This document shows, piece by piece, positions 1-8,580 of a stretch of 17,165 bases of DNA. A program made the translations under genes and the position numbers. This DNA comes from Pseudomonadota bacterium (GTDB lineage: Bacteria; Pseudomonadota; Alphaproteobacteria; Rickettsiales; UBA1997), in the NCBI GenBank assembly GCA_009921385.1, contig RFXY01000007.1, positions 1 through 17,165 of the forward strand. The letters run 5' to 3'. Below the pieces are notes generated by a model that had not been told where the DNA came from, did no database searches, and was given only the letters and a program-made list of their open reading frames with translations. Position 1 is the stretch's first letter. The number at the start of each line of letters is the position of its first letter.

Positions 1-479
1 TAAACGATATTAATGCGAATATGGTAATTGACGATAATGTACTTTTCGTTTTAGGAAATGGCGGTTTGCTAAAAAGCCTCAATCTTGCCGACGGAAAAGA
101 GTTGTGGAGGCTTGAAAATTCTGGCTTGGCAAACTTTTGGCTGACAGGCGATAATTTATTTTTTATCAACAAGCAAAATCAGCTGATTGCCCTTGACAAA
201 AAAAATGCCTACATCAACTGGCAAAGCCAATTGCCTTATTTGGCAAAAACCAACAAACTTAGTAGCAAAATTATTTATAACGGTTTGGTGGTGGCAGGTG
301 AAAAAATTTTAATTACCAGTCAACAAGGTGAGTTGTTTATTGTTTCTGCCAGCAATGGCAACATTGAAACACAAATAAATTTAGGGGCAAAAATTTTTCA
401 TCAACCGCTGGTTTTAGATGATAAAATTTATTTACACCTACTTCATAAATTAACTAGTCAACTAATTGTTTTACAATAA
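1..479 (+). CDS. bamB: BamB-like PQQ-type beta-propeller protein, C-terminal part (5' end outside window)
   Basis: The reading frame is open from the first base (first full codon at 3) to TAA at 477-479, so the start lies upstream; the ATG at 21 is probably internal. The visible 158 or so residues contain repeated beta-propeller blades: an aspartate-rich strand, then 'LNLADGKELW', then 'LIALDKKNAYINW', then 'ELFIVSASNGNI'. This is the pattern of PQQ-like repeats in BamB, the outer-membrane lipoprotein that works with BamA in beta-barrel assembly. The opening 'NDINANMVIDDNVLFV' resembles the 'DIN-x-x-PVIDGD' stretch of alphaproteobacterial BamB proteins. The signal peptide and lipobox that would confirm this are outside the window, so a generic PQQ-repeat protein remains possible. 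Its stop overlaps the valS start by one base (TAATG), which implies co-transcription and probable translational coupling. Confidence 0.65.
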   Translation, partial: NDINANMVIDDNVLFVLGNGGLLKSLNLADGKELWRLENSGLANFWLTGDNLFFINKQNQLIALDKKNAYINWQSQLPYLAKTNKLSSKIIYNGLVVAGEKILITSQQGELFIVSASNGNIETQINLGAKIFHQPLVLDDKIYLHLLHKLTSQLIVLQ

Positions 480-3052
480 TGTCTACCTCTACATTTCCTA
501 ATCAATACAATGCTGTTTCTGCTGAAAATAAATGGCAAAAATACTGGCAAGAGCAAAAAATTTATCAATGGCAAGCCCCAGAATCGAGGTTTGACAGTTT
601 TGTAATCGACACTCCGCCCCCAACGGTTTCGGGTTTGTTGCATATGGGCCATGTTTTTTCTTATACCCAAGCCGATTTTGTGGCTCGGTTTCAGCGAATG
701 CAAGGCAAGCAAGTTTTTTATCCAATGGGCTTTGACGATAACGGCTTGCCAACCGAAAGGCTGGTTGAAAAACACATCGGCAAAAAAGCTAGCATTTACG
801 AACAAGAAAACGGGCAAGGTTCGTTTGTTAAAAAATGTCAAGAAGTGGTTGAAGAGGCCGAAATAGAATTCGAAAATTTGTTTAATCAAATTGCTTTATC
901 GGTTGATTGGGAGCAAAAATATCAAACAATTTCACCAACATCGCAAAAATTATCGCAAGCTTCTTTTTTAGATTTATGGCAAAAAGGCTTGATAGAAAAA
1001 AAACTCGCCCCCGTATTTTACGACATCACCGATCGCACCGCTTTGGCTCAAGCCGATTTAGTTGATAGCGAAGTTGAGGGCTTTCAATATTATTTTAATT
1101 TTAACATCGATAAAAAACAAAAAATCGCCATCATGACCACCAGGCCCGAGCTTTTACCTGCTTGTGTGGCAATTATGGTGCATCCGCAAGACGGCAGATA
1201 TCGTCAATTTATTGGCAAAAAAGCACTTTCGCCCCTTTTTAACATTGAAGTACCTGTGGTTGCCGACGAATTGGTGCAGTTCGAAAAAGGCACAGGGGCA
1301 GTGATGTGTTGCACTTTTGGCGACGAAACCGATTTAAAATGGCAAAAAAAACACCACCTAGAAAATCGAGAAATTATCAATAGTTTTGGCAAATTTAAAA
1401 ATAATCAAGAATTGCCTCATTTGCTAAACAATCAATTTTATCAAGAATTATTGGCAGATAAAAAGCTAAAAGAAGGCAAAGAAGCCATTATTTTAGCCTT
1501 AACACAAAAAAAATTACTTTTATCCGAACCGCAAAAAATTATCAGATCGGTTAAAACTGCCGAAAGATCTGGCACTCCCATCGAAATTATTTCGCAAGAA
1601 CAGTGGTTTATCAAGCTGTTACATAAAAAAGACGAACTTCATTACAAAGTAGATCAATGCAACTGGAAACCCGCTTATATGAAAGTACGAATCCAACAAT
1701 GGATAGATGGCTTGGCATTTGATTGGTGCATTTCTCGGCAACGATTTTTTGGAGTAAAATTTCCGGTCTGGAAGTTGGTTTCGCTCGATGGCTTGCAAAC
1801 CAAATTTGTAGTTGCCGACATTTCGCAATTGCCGGTTGACCCTGTTTGCGATTTGCCTTTGGGTTATTGCAAAATCGCCGATAATTTGGTTGAAGATGCC
1901 AGCGGGCAAAGATGGCAAATATTTCCAGAAACTGCGGTTATGGATACTTGGGCAACTTCTTCGATCACTCCGCAACTTTCTTCGCATTCGATTAGTGATA
2001 ATTTTTGCTTTAATGCCACTCGCCATCAACAACTTTTTCCTGCCGATTTAAGGCCACAAGCCCACGAAATTATTCGCACTTGGGCTTTTTATACTATCGC
2101 CAAATCTTTGTTGCACGAAGATAGTGTGCCGTGGTATAATTTGATGATTTCTGGCTGGTGTTTGGCTTCTGATAAAACCAAAATGAGCAAATCAAAAGGC
2201 AATGTCATCACTCCAACTGCTTTAATTGCCAGCAAAGGGGCAGATGCCGTGCGATATTGGGCTTCTGCTTCGAGCTTGGGTGCAGATATAACATACAGCG
2301 AAGAGGTTTTTAAAATTGGGCAAAAACTAATTACCAAACTTTTTAATGCTTGCAAATTTGCTTTTAGCCATTTTGGGGCTTTGTCTAGCCACAATTATGG
2401 TTATTTTGTTGAAAACATCAATAAAACCGCCGATTTATATATTTTACAGCAATTGCAAAATGTTATTATCACTTATCATAAAGAATTTTCGCAATTCGAA
2501 TATGCCAAAGCAAGAGAAGTGGTTGAAGAATTTTTCTGGAAACATTTATGCGACAACTATCTAGAAATTTGCAAAGTTCGTTGCTATGGCTTGCTCGCCG
2601 AAAAATATGCAGGTCAAACATTAAGCCAAGAGCAACAAGAAGATATTTTGGCAGGTCAAAAAAGTGCGGTAAGCACTTTATATTTAGTTTTTAATGCTGT
2701 GCTTAAATTATTTGCCCCGTTTTTACCTCATATTTGCGAAGAGCTGTATAGCTTGGTTTTTGCTTGCGAATTTGCCGAAAAAAAATCAATCCACAGCAGA
2801 AATAATTTTGCCTACCTGCCATTGTGTTTTGAAAGCGACACCGCAAAACAGCAAGGCGAATGGCTTTTGGCAAGCATTTTCGCTGTGCGAAAATATAAAT
2901 CAGAGCACAATTTATCAATGAAAACCACCATCAATAAATTGATCATTCCTTATAATTTAGTTGACGATTTATTAGCAGATTTAGCCAATGTTTGCAATGC
3001 CAACAGTGTTGAAATCGATTTATTTTTAGAAAATGTCAAGATAGAAAATTAA
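479..3052 (+). CDS. valS: Valyl-tRNA synthetase, archaeal/rickettsial type
   Basis: This class I synthetase charges tRNA-Val with valine in the cytoplasm. The Rossmann fold is marked by the HIGH-type motif HMGH at residues 55-58 and by KMSKS at 568-572. An inserted CP1 editing region lies between them, with the conserved 'TTRPELLPACVA' stretch. The sequence after HMGH, 'GFDDNGLPTE', is typical of the archaeal form of ValRS, which is known in Rickettsia; the E. coli-like form has a different motif there. At 857 residues it is in the range of that form, and I see no long C-terminal coiled-coil arm as in the common bacterial enzyme. The start ATG at 479 overlaps the stop of the upstream gene by one base, and no Shine-Dalgarno sequence precedes it, so coupling is likely. 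No obvious terminator follows; katG has its own promoter about 30 bp downstream. Confidence 0.95.
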   Translation: MSTSTFPNQYNAVSAENKWQKYWQEQKIYQWQAPESRFDSFVIDTPPPTVSGLLHMGHVFSYTQADFVARFQRMQGKQVFYPMGFDDNGLPTERLVEKHIGKKASIYEQENGQGSFVKKCQEVVEEAEIEFENLFNQIALSVDWEQKYQTISPTSQKLSQASFLDLWQKGLIEKKLAPVFYDITDRTALAQADLVDSEVEGFQYYFNFNIDKKQKIAIMTTRPELLPACVAIMVHPQDGRYRQFIGKKALSPLFNIEVPVVADELVQFEKGTGAVMCCTFGDETDLKWQKKHHLENREIINSFGKFKNNQELPHLLNNQFYQELLADKKLKEGKEAIILALTQKKLLLSEPQKIIRSVKTAERSGTPIEIISQEQWFIKLLHKKDELHYKVDQCNWKPAYMKVRIQQWIDGLAFDWCISRQRFFGVKFPVWKLVSLDGLQTKFVVADISQLPVDPVCDLPLGYCKIADNLVEDASGQRWQIFPETAVMDTWATSSITPQLSSHSISDNFCFNATRHQQLFPADLRPQAHEIIRTWAFYTIAKSLLHEDSVPWYNLMISGWCLASDKTKMSKSKGNVITPTALIASKGADAVRYWASASSLGADITYSEEVFKIGQKLITKLFNACKFAFSHFGALSSHNYGYFVENINKTADLYILQQLQNVIITYHKEFSQFEYAKAREVVEEFFWKHLCDNYLEICKVRCYGLLAEKYAGQTLSQEQQEDILAGQKSAVSTLYLVFNAVLKLFAPFLPHICEELYSLVFACEFAEKKSIHSRNNFAYLPLCFESDTAKQQGEWLLASIFAVRKYKSEHNLSMKTTINKLIIPYNLVDDLLADLANVCNANSVEIDLFLENVKIEN

Positions 3053-3064
3053 TGATAGATTTGC

Positions 3065-3112
3065 AAAAAATTTAAAATTAGCTTGGAAAATAAAAAAACA
3101 ATATGGTAAAAT
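3065..3112 (+). promoter_or_regulatory. Promoter of katG, sigma-70 type with A-rich upstream tract
   Basis: The -35 hexamer TTGGAA is at 3083-3088 and the -10 hexamer TAAAAT at 3107-3112, with an 18-bp spacer and an extended -10 TG two bases upstream of it (TGGTAAAAT). An A/T tract (AAAAAATTTAAAAT, 3065-3078) sits where an UP element would. Nearly the same arrangement, including a shared 17-mer across the -35 box, occurs upstream of sucA at 5613-5661. Finding it before two genes, 40-45 bp from each start, supports real promoter function. It leaves a katG leader of roughly 30 nt. Confidence 0.7.
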
Positions 3113-3150
3113 TAGTTTTTTATTTTGTATAACCTTTCATTTTATTAAAA

Positions 3151-5373
3151 ATGCAAAAACTTTTTATTATTTTTTTTCTTGTTTTTGCTGGTTGCTCGGT
3201 CAATCACAAGCAAACATCGCAACACAATTTAGCAGTAAAGCCAAACGAATTTTGGTGGCCAAATAAAATAAATTTATCGCCACTTTATCAGCAATCACAA
3301 CAGTCTAACCCTTATGGCGAAAATTTTAATTATGCCCAAGAGTTTGCTAAAATTGATATCGAGGCTCTTAAAAAAGATATTAAAAAAGTGATGACCACCT
3401 CGCAAGATTGGTGGCCTGCCGATTATGGAACCTACGCTCCTTTCTTTATACGTATGGCTTGGCATAGTGCCGGAACTTACAGGCTCGCCGATGGCAGGGG
3501 CGGGGCTGGCGGTGGTCAGCAACGATTTGAACCACTTAATAGTTGGCCAGACAATGCCAATCTAGATAAAGCCAGAAGATTACTTTGGCCAGTTAAACAA
3601 AAATATGGTAAACAACTTTCTTGGGCCGATTTAATGGTGCTTTCGGGCAATGTTGCCCTTGAATCGATGGGTTTTAAAACCATTGGTTTTGCAGGTGGCA
3701 GGGTTGACGATTTTCAACCCGATTTGGTTTATTGGGGGCCAGAAAATAAATTTATGGCAAGTGATCGTTTTGATAAAAACGGCAAATTGCTAAAAAATCT
3801 TGGTGCAACCACAATGGGCTTAATTTATGTTAATCCCGAAGGGCCAAACGGCAATGGCGATCCAGTTTCGGCGGTCGCTCAAATTCGCGAAACTTTTGGC
3901 AATATGGCAATGAACGACGAAGAAACCGTTGCTTTAATTGCTGGCGGACACACTTTTGGCAAAAATCACGGAGCACACAAAGTTGCTAAATGTGTGGGTG
4001 GCGATCCAGCCAGTAGAGAGCTTGAAGCTCAAGGTTTTGGCTGGCACAATAAATGTGGCAGTGGCAAGGCTTCTGATGCTGTAACTAGCGGTTTAGAAGG
4101 GGCTTGGAATGCTAATCCAACCAAATGGACTATGGGTTATTTAAAAACTTTATTTGCTTATAATTGGGTAAAAACTAAAAGCCCAGCTGGGGCAATTCAG
4201 TGGATTCCCGAAAAAAATCAAGCAAGCAACACCGTTCCTGATGCCCACGATTTCAATAAAAAACATTCACCTGTAATGCTTACCACCGATTTGTCGCTCA
4301 AAGAAGATCAAAAATATCGCGAAATTGCTCAAAACTTTTTGAATCATCCACAAGAGTTTGAAAAAGCTTTCGCCAGAGCTTGGTTTAAGCTCACTCACCG
4401 CGATATGGGGCCAAGAGCCAGATATGTTGGCAAAGAGTCGCCCAAAGAAGTTTTTGTGTGGCAAGATCCAATTTTAAAAGCACAATACAAAACTATTAGT
4501 GCTAGCGATCTTAACAATTTAAAAGCCAAAATTTTACAATCTGGCCTCAAAGATTCTCAGTTAATTAAAACTGCTTGGGCTTCTGCTGCAACCTATCGCC
4601 AAACCGATATGAGAGGCGGTGCAAATGGGGCAAGAATTCGTTTGGAACCGCAAAAAAATTGGGAGATCAACGATCCGCAAGAATTAGCAAAAACTTTAGC
4701 AGTTTTAGAAAAAATTCAGCAAAATTTTAATAAAACATTAAGTGGCAACAAGCAAATTTCTTTAGCCGATATTATTGTTATTGCTGGTTCAAGTGCAGTT
4801 GAAAAAGCAATCAAAAATGCCGGTTTTAACATTAAAGTTCCTGTTGCAATTGGCAGAGCTGATGCCAACCAAGAACAAACCGATGTCAATTCTTTTTCTG
4901 TGCTCGAGCCAAAAGCCGATGGTTTTAGAAATTTTTACAGTGCCGATGCACAATTTTCGCCCGTTAATGCCATGATTGATCGTGCTTATATGCTAAATTT
5001 AACCGCTCCCGAAATGACTGTTTTAGTTGGTGGTTTGCGAGTTTTAGATGCAAACACTCAGCATTGTCAAAAAGGAGTTTTAACTAAATATCCAGGCAAA
5101 TTAACCAATGATTTTTTTGTTAATTTGCTTGATATGTCAGTTGAATGGAAAAAATCTACAAAATCTGCAAATATTTTTGAAGGCTACGATCGTCAAAATG
5201 GCAAGTTAAAATGGCAAGCAACCGCTGTTGATTTAATGTTTGGCTCAAGCTCAGAACTTCGTGCTATCGCCGAGGTTTATGCCAGCGACGATGCCAAAGA
5301 AAAATTTGTCAAAGATTTTGTAAAAGCTTGGGTTAAAGTTATGAATGCAGATCGTTTTGATTTACAAAAATAA
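3151..5373 (+). CDS. katG: Catalase-peroxidase KatG with lipoprotein-type signal peptide
   Basis: This bifunctional haem enzyme removes hydrogen peroxide by catalase and peroxidase activity. The distal haem pocket is in '[13 protein letters not shown]' with Arg101, Trp104 and His105. The proximal haem ligand is His267 in 'GGHTFG'. Tyr226 and Met252 complete the Met-Tyr-Trp cross-link needed for catalase activity; all of these sit three residues before their M. tuberculosis counterparts (104, 107, 108, 229, 255, 270). Both the active N-terminal and the degenerate C-terminal peroxidase domains are present (740 aa, full length). The first 15 residues form a short hydrophobic segment ending in 'VFAGC', a lipobox-like site with Cys15. 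This suggests export and lipid anchoring, unlike cytoplasmic KatG; periplasmic forms such as KatP are known. Position -3 is Phe rather than the usual Leu, so a Sec signal with a different cut is possible. The gene stands alone with its own promoter; no Shine-Dalgarno is seen. Confidence 0.95.
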   Translation: MQKLFIIFFLVFAGCSVNHKQTSQHNLAVKPNEFWWPNKINLSPLYQQSQQSNPYGENFNYAQEFAKIDIEALKKDIKKVMTTSQDWWPADYGTYAPFFIRMAWHSAGTYRLADGRGGAGGGQQRFEPLNSWPDNANLDKARRLLWPVKQKYGKQLSWADLMVLSGNVALESMGFKTIGFAGGRVDDFQPDLVYWGPENKFMASDRFDKNGKLLKNLGATTMGLIYVNPEGPNGNGDPVSAVAQIRETFGNMAMNDEETVALIAGGHTFGKNHGAHKVAKCVGGDPASRELEAQGFGWHNKCGSGKASDAVTSGLEGAWNANPTKWTMGYLKTLFAYNWVKTKSPAGAIQWIPEKNQASNTVPDAHDFNKKHSPVMLTTDLSLKEDQKYREIAQNFLNHPQEFEKAFARAWFKLTHRDMGPRARYVGKESPKEVFVWQDPILKAQYKTISASDLNNLKAKILQSGLKDSQLIKTAWASAATYRQTDMRGGANGARIRLEPQKNWEINDPQELAKTLAVLEKIQQNFNKTLSGNKQISLADIIVIAGSSAVEKAIKNAGFNIKVPVAIGRADANQEQTDVNSFSVLEPKADGFRNFYSADAQFSPVNAMIDRAYMLNLTAPEMTVLVGGLRVLDANTQHCQKGVLTKYPGKLTNDFFVNLLDMSVEWKKSTKSANIFEGYDRQNGKLKWQATAVDLMFGSSSELRAIAEVYASDDAKEKFVKDFVKAWVKVMNADRFDLQK

Positions 5374-5394
5374 TTATATTATTTACACAAATCT

Positions 5395-5560
5395 AAATTC
5401 CCCTTCCCTTGGAAGGGGTGGCGACCGAAGGTCGACGGGGTAGTGTCGGTAGCCGATCGCAGATGTTTTTTTCGAGGGAATCCTACCGTGTCTCCCAACA
5501 CTACCTTGGTCTTTTTTTGCTATCGCAAAAAAATCCACCCCTTCTAAAAAAGGGGAATTT
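5395..5560 (+). repeat. Palindromic intergenic repeat element, 166 bp
   Basis: The element begins with AAATTCCCCTT (5395-5405) and ends with its exact reverse complement (5550-5560). The outer 25 or so bases of each side match as an inverted repeat ending in GAAGGGGTGG. Inside are nested inverted repeats: CGACC-GAA-GGTCG (5422-5434), GGTAGTGT (5439-5446) against ACACTACC (5498-5505), and a 9-bp stem with a TATC loop (5512-5533). This resembles the dispersed palindromic intergenic repeats found in many bacterial genomes. Its strong stems may also end katG transcription. It is richer in G+C than the surrounding gap. The rest of the 331-bp gap (5374-5704) holds only a small inverted repeat and the sucA promoter; I see no gene in it. 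A 60-codon reading frame spans the element on the - strand but looks fortuitous. Confidence 0.75.
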
Positions 5561-5590
5561 TGCACCGCATTCGATCTAAATTTCTCTTCA

Positions 5591-5609
5591 CCAAACTATT
5601 ATTGTTTGG
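5591..5609. promoter_or_regulatory. Small inverted repeat upstream of sucA promoter, possible operator
   Basis: CCAAAC at 5591-5596 is separated by seven bases from its reverse complement GTTTGG at 5604-5609. It ends 23 bp before the sucA -35 box, where a transcription factor could bind. No matching site is seen upstream of katG although the two promoters are otherwise alike. A six-base stem can arise by chance in AT-rich DNA. Confidence 0.25.
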
Positions 5610-5612
5610 CAG

Positions 5613-5661
5613 AAAAAATTTAAAATATTGTCTTGGAAAATAAAAAAAAATATGTTAAAAT
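5613..5661 (+). promoter_or_regulatory. Promoter of the sucA-lpdA-ilvB-ilvN-tsaD run
   Basis: The -35 box TTGGAA is at 5633-5638 and the -10 box TAAAAT at 5656-5661, with a 17-bp spacer and an extended -10 TG (TGTTAAAAT). The A/T tract AAAAAATTTAAAAT at 5613-5626 and the 17-mer CTTGGAAAATAAAAAAA at 5632-5648 are identical to parts of the katG promoter. It leaves a leader of about 37 nt. It is the only convincing promoter for the five-gene run, because the later gaps are 8 nt or less. Confidence 0.7.
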
Positions 5662-5704
5662 AATTGATAATTTGCTTATTTTCATTTATTTAACTCAATA
5701 AAAT

Positions 5705-8575
5705 ATGTCTAATCAGAATTCGTCTAGTGCTTTTTTCGCCACTAATATTGTTTTTATTAGTGAATTGTTGCAAAAATATCAACAAAATCCTGCTTCTGTC
5801 GATGCTAGTTGGGCAGAAATCTTTAACACCTATGCTGGCGAAATCTCGGCTTTAATTGCCGATTATAATGGCCCTTCTTGGCAAAATCGCCATTTACAAG
5901 TGGTTAATGCTGTCGACTTTGATATTTCTTCTAATTCTGTTGTGGCAAAACCTGTCAAAAAAGAAGATGCCAAAAACATTGCCAATGCTAGCAATCAAGA
6001 ACCAGCAAACAACCAAGAATTATTGCAATTAAAATTACAAAATCTAATTTCTGCCTACCAAGAGCACGGTCATTTATCTGCTAATATCGACCCTCTTGCT
6101 TTGGCAAGCAAACAAAATGTGGCAGATCTGCAACTTGCCACTCATCAAATTTCTGAAAAAAATCTCTCAGAAAAAGTTAATTTTGCTAATCAAAATGTTT
6201 CATTACAACAAGTAATTCAACATTTGCAAGCTAGTTATTGTCAACATATTGGGGCAGAATTTGCCTATATTAAATCGGCTGAGCAAAAAAAATGGCTAGG
6301 CCAACAACTTGAAAGCTTGCCGAGCAAAATGTTTAGTGTTGCCGAAAAAACCACTATTTTAAAACACATTATTCGCACCGAAAGATTCGAACAGTTTTTG
6401 CATAAACGGTTTCCGGGGGCAAAACGATTTTCTATCGAAGGTGGCGACAGTGCTATTTGTGCTATCGAACAAATGATTAGCACTTCGGCTAGCCAAAAAG
6501 TAAAAAAAATCATCATTGGTATGGCTCACCGTGGTCGTTTAAATACTCTCACAGGCATTATGGGCAAGCCCTATCATCAAATGTTTGCCGAGTTTCAGGG
6601 AGTGCCTGGCATTCCTGAATCTGCCACCAAATCTGGCGATGTAAAATATCATATGGGTTATTCTAGCACTAGACACATTGAGGGCAATCAAATTGGCTTG
6701 TCTTTAGCATTTAATCCGTCGCACCTTGAAGCGGTTAACCCTGTGGTAGCGGGCAGAGTAAGAGCAAAACAAGATCTCTTGCAAGATTCTAGCAGAACAC
6801 AAGCCCTTGCTTTGCTAATTCATGGCGATGCAGCTTTTGCCGGTCAGGGCTCGGTTGCCGAAAATTTGGTGATGAACGGGTTAAATGGCTACAACACTGG
6901 TGGGGTGGTGCATTTAATTATCAATAATCAAATTGGCTTTACCGCAAATCCGCAAGATTCTCGAAGCACACTTTATGCTTCTGATTTAGCAAAATCAATA
7001 GATGCTCCTATTTTTCATGTCAATGCTGACAGCCCAGAAGATGTTTGTAAAATTTCTCATCTTGCCATTTTGTATCGTCAACAATTTCAAAAAGATGTGG
7101 TTATCGATTTAGTTTGCTACCGTCGCTATGGCCACAACGAAGGCGACGAACCTATGTATACTCAGCCTGTGATGTATAGCAAAATTAAAGATCATCCCGC
7201 TTTAGAAAAACTTTACTCACAAAAACTTATCGCTGAAAAATCAATTACAGAACAACAATATCAAAGTCTAACAGCCGATTTTGACAAACATTTAGCCGAA
7301 GAATTTGAGCTAGCCAAAACATACACACCAAGCAAAGCCGATTGGCTTGAAGGCAAATGGCAACACATCAAACACGATTGTTTGCAATTACCAAAAACCG
7401 CCGTTAATGCCAATAAATTGCAAGAATTAATTAGCAAAATCACTGCCGTTCCTGCCGATTTCAACATTAATAGCAAAATTGCCAAACAACTCGAAACCAA
7501 ATTACAAGTGGTTAAACAAGGTGCCGAAATAGATTGGGGAACCGCAGAAGCTTTGGCTTTTGCCACTTTGCTTGACGAGGGTTTTGCGGTCAGAATCACC
7601 GGGCAAGATTCGGGCAGAGGCACTTTTTCACACAGGCACTCCGTTTTGCACGATGCCAAAACCGCCAAACGACACAATGTTTTTTCTTCTGTGGGCGGGG
7701 CAACCGCCAAATACGAAGTGCACGATTCGGTGCTTTCTGAATATGCGGTTTTAGGCTTTGAATATGGTTATTCTTTGGCAACTCCCAATCAATTAACTAT
7801 TTGGGAGGCTCAATTTGGCGATTTTGCCAACGGGGCTCAAATTATTTTCGATCAATTTATTGCCTCATCCGAAGTAAAATGGTTGAGAAAATCTAACTTG
7901 GTAATGTTGTTGCCACACGGTTTTGAAGGGCAAGGCCCCGAGCACTCTTCTGCTCGACTTGAAAGATATTTACAAGCCTGTGCCAACAACAATTTAAAAG
8001 TAGTCAACATTACTAATCCTGCCAACTTTTTTCATGTGTTAAGAGGGCAATTACATAGTGCCGATCGCAAGCCTTTGGTGGTGATGTCGCCAAAATCGTT
8101 GCTTCGTCACAAGCTTGCTGTTTCTAATCTCGGCGAATTTACAAACCAAAACTTTTCTGCGGTTCTACCAGAAACTAGCAATCTCGATGCCAAAAAAGTT
8201 AAGCGAGTTGTTTTGTGTAGTGGCAAAGTTTATTACGATTTGTTTGAAGCAAGAGAAGCCAATAAAATCAACAATGTTGCCATTATTCGTTTAGAACAAC
8301 TCTATCCTTTTCCACAGCAAGAATTAGCAAGTGAGCTCAAAAAATATCCACAAGCTCAAATTGTTTGGTGCCAAGAAGAGCCAAAAAATATGGGGGCTTG
8401 GCTTTATATCACCGAGCCTTTAGAAGACACTTTAGTAAACATTAAGCATTTTACTTTGCGACCGCAATATGTTGGCAGAGTCGCTTGTGCTTCTCCTGCC
8501 ACAGGTTATGGTTCTTATCACAGCAAAGAGCAAAAAGCTTTGATTAACGAAGCCCTTAATTTACCTTTAATTTAA
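5705..8575 (+). CDS. sucA: 2-oxoglutarate dehydrogenase E1 component
   Basis: This is the thiamine-diphosphate-dependent E1 subunit of the TCA-cycle 2-oxoglutarate dehydrogenase complex. It decarboxylates 2-oxoglutarate and passes the succinyl group to lipoyl-E2. The N-terminal E2-binding segment ('FISELLQKYQQNPASVDASW') is typical. The catalytic core has HRGRLNTL from His275, the TPP/Mg motif starting GDAAFAGQG at 374 and ending NNQ at 407-409, and the later 'SGRGTFSHRHSVLHDA' block. At 956 aa it has normal E1 length, with no fused E2 lipoyl or acyltransferase domain. The start ATG at 5705 follows an AT-rich leader with no Shine-Dalgarno. The next gene, an E3, starts five bases after its stop. 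The E2 gene sucB, which normally sits between sucA and lpd, is missing here and must be elsewhere if the complex works. Confidence 0.96.
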   Translation: MSNQNSSSAFFATNIVFISELLQKYQQNPASVDASWAEIFNTYAGEISALIADYNGPSWQNRHLQVVNAVDFDISSNSVVAKPVKKEDAKNIANASNQEPANNQELLQLKLQNLISAYQEHGHLSANIDPLALASKQNVADLQLATHQISEKNLSEKVNFANQNVSLQQVIQHLQASYCQHIGAEFAYIKSAEQKKWLGQQLESLPSKMFSVAEKTTILKHIIRTERFEQFLHKRFPGAKRFSIEGGDSAICAIEQMISTSASQKVKKIIIGMAHRGRLNTLTGIMGKPYHQMFAEFQGVPGIPESATKSGDVKYHMGYSSTRHIEGNQIGLSLAFNPSHLEAVNPVVAGRVRAKQDLLQDSSRTQALALLIHGDAAFAGQGSVAENLVMNGLNGYNTGGVVHLIINNQIGFTANPQDSRSTLYASDLAKSIDAPIFHVNADSPEDVCKISHLAILYRQQFQKDVVIDLVCYRRYGHNEGDEPMYTQPVMYSKIKDHPALEKLYSQKLIAEKSITEQQYQSLTADFDKHLAEEFELAKTYTPSKADWLEGKWQHIKHDCLQLPKTAVNANKLQELISKITAVPADFNINSKIAKQLETKLQVVKQGAEIDWGTAEALAFATLLDEGFAVRITGQDSGRGTFSHRHSVLHDAKTAKRHNVFSSVGGATAKYEVHDSVLSEYAVLGFEYGYSLATPNQLTIWEAQFGDFANGAQIIFDQFIASSEVKWLRKSNLVMLLPHGFEGQGPEHSSARLERYLQACANNNLKVVNITNPANFFHVLRGQLHSADRKPLVVMSPKSLLRHKLAVSNLGEFTNQNFSAVLPETSNLDAKKVKRVVLCSGKVYYDLFEAREANKINNVAIIRLEQLYPFPQQELASELKKYPQAQIVWCQEEPKNMGAWLYITEPLEDTLVNIKHFTLRPQYVGRVACASPATGYGSYHSKEQKALINEALNLPLI

Positions 8576-8580
8576 CTTTT

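Noticed and set aside
458..889. 143-codon - strand reading frame inside valS
   Set aside because: It lies antisense to the ValRS signature region and resembles no protein family I know.
3053..3150. Rho-independent terminator between valS and katG
   Set aside because: There is no G+C-rich stem before a T run; the gap is explained by the katG promoter and AT-rich leader.
5383..5565. 60-codon reading frame on the - strand spanning the katG-sucA repeat
   Set aside because: It coincides with the palindromic element, its sequence is set by the repeat arms, and it has no ribosome-binding site or recognisable domain. It is more likely a by-product of the repeat.
7261..7710. 149-codon - strand reading frame inside sucA
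   Set aside because: It lies opposite a highly conserved part of sucA, has a Ser/Ala/Leu-rich composition typical of antisense frames and no recognisable motif.
5705..8575. Possible SucA-E2 fusion to explain the missing sucB
   Set aside because: The protein is 956 aa and fully accounted for by the E1 domains; there is no lipoyl domain and no HxxxD acyltransferase site.
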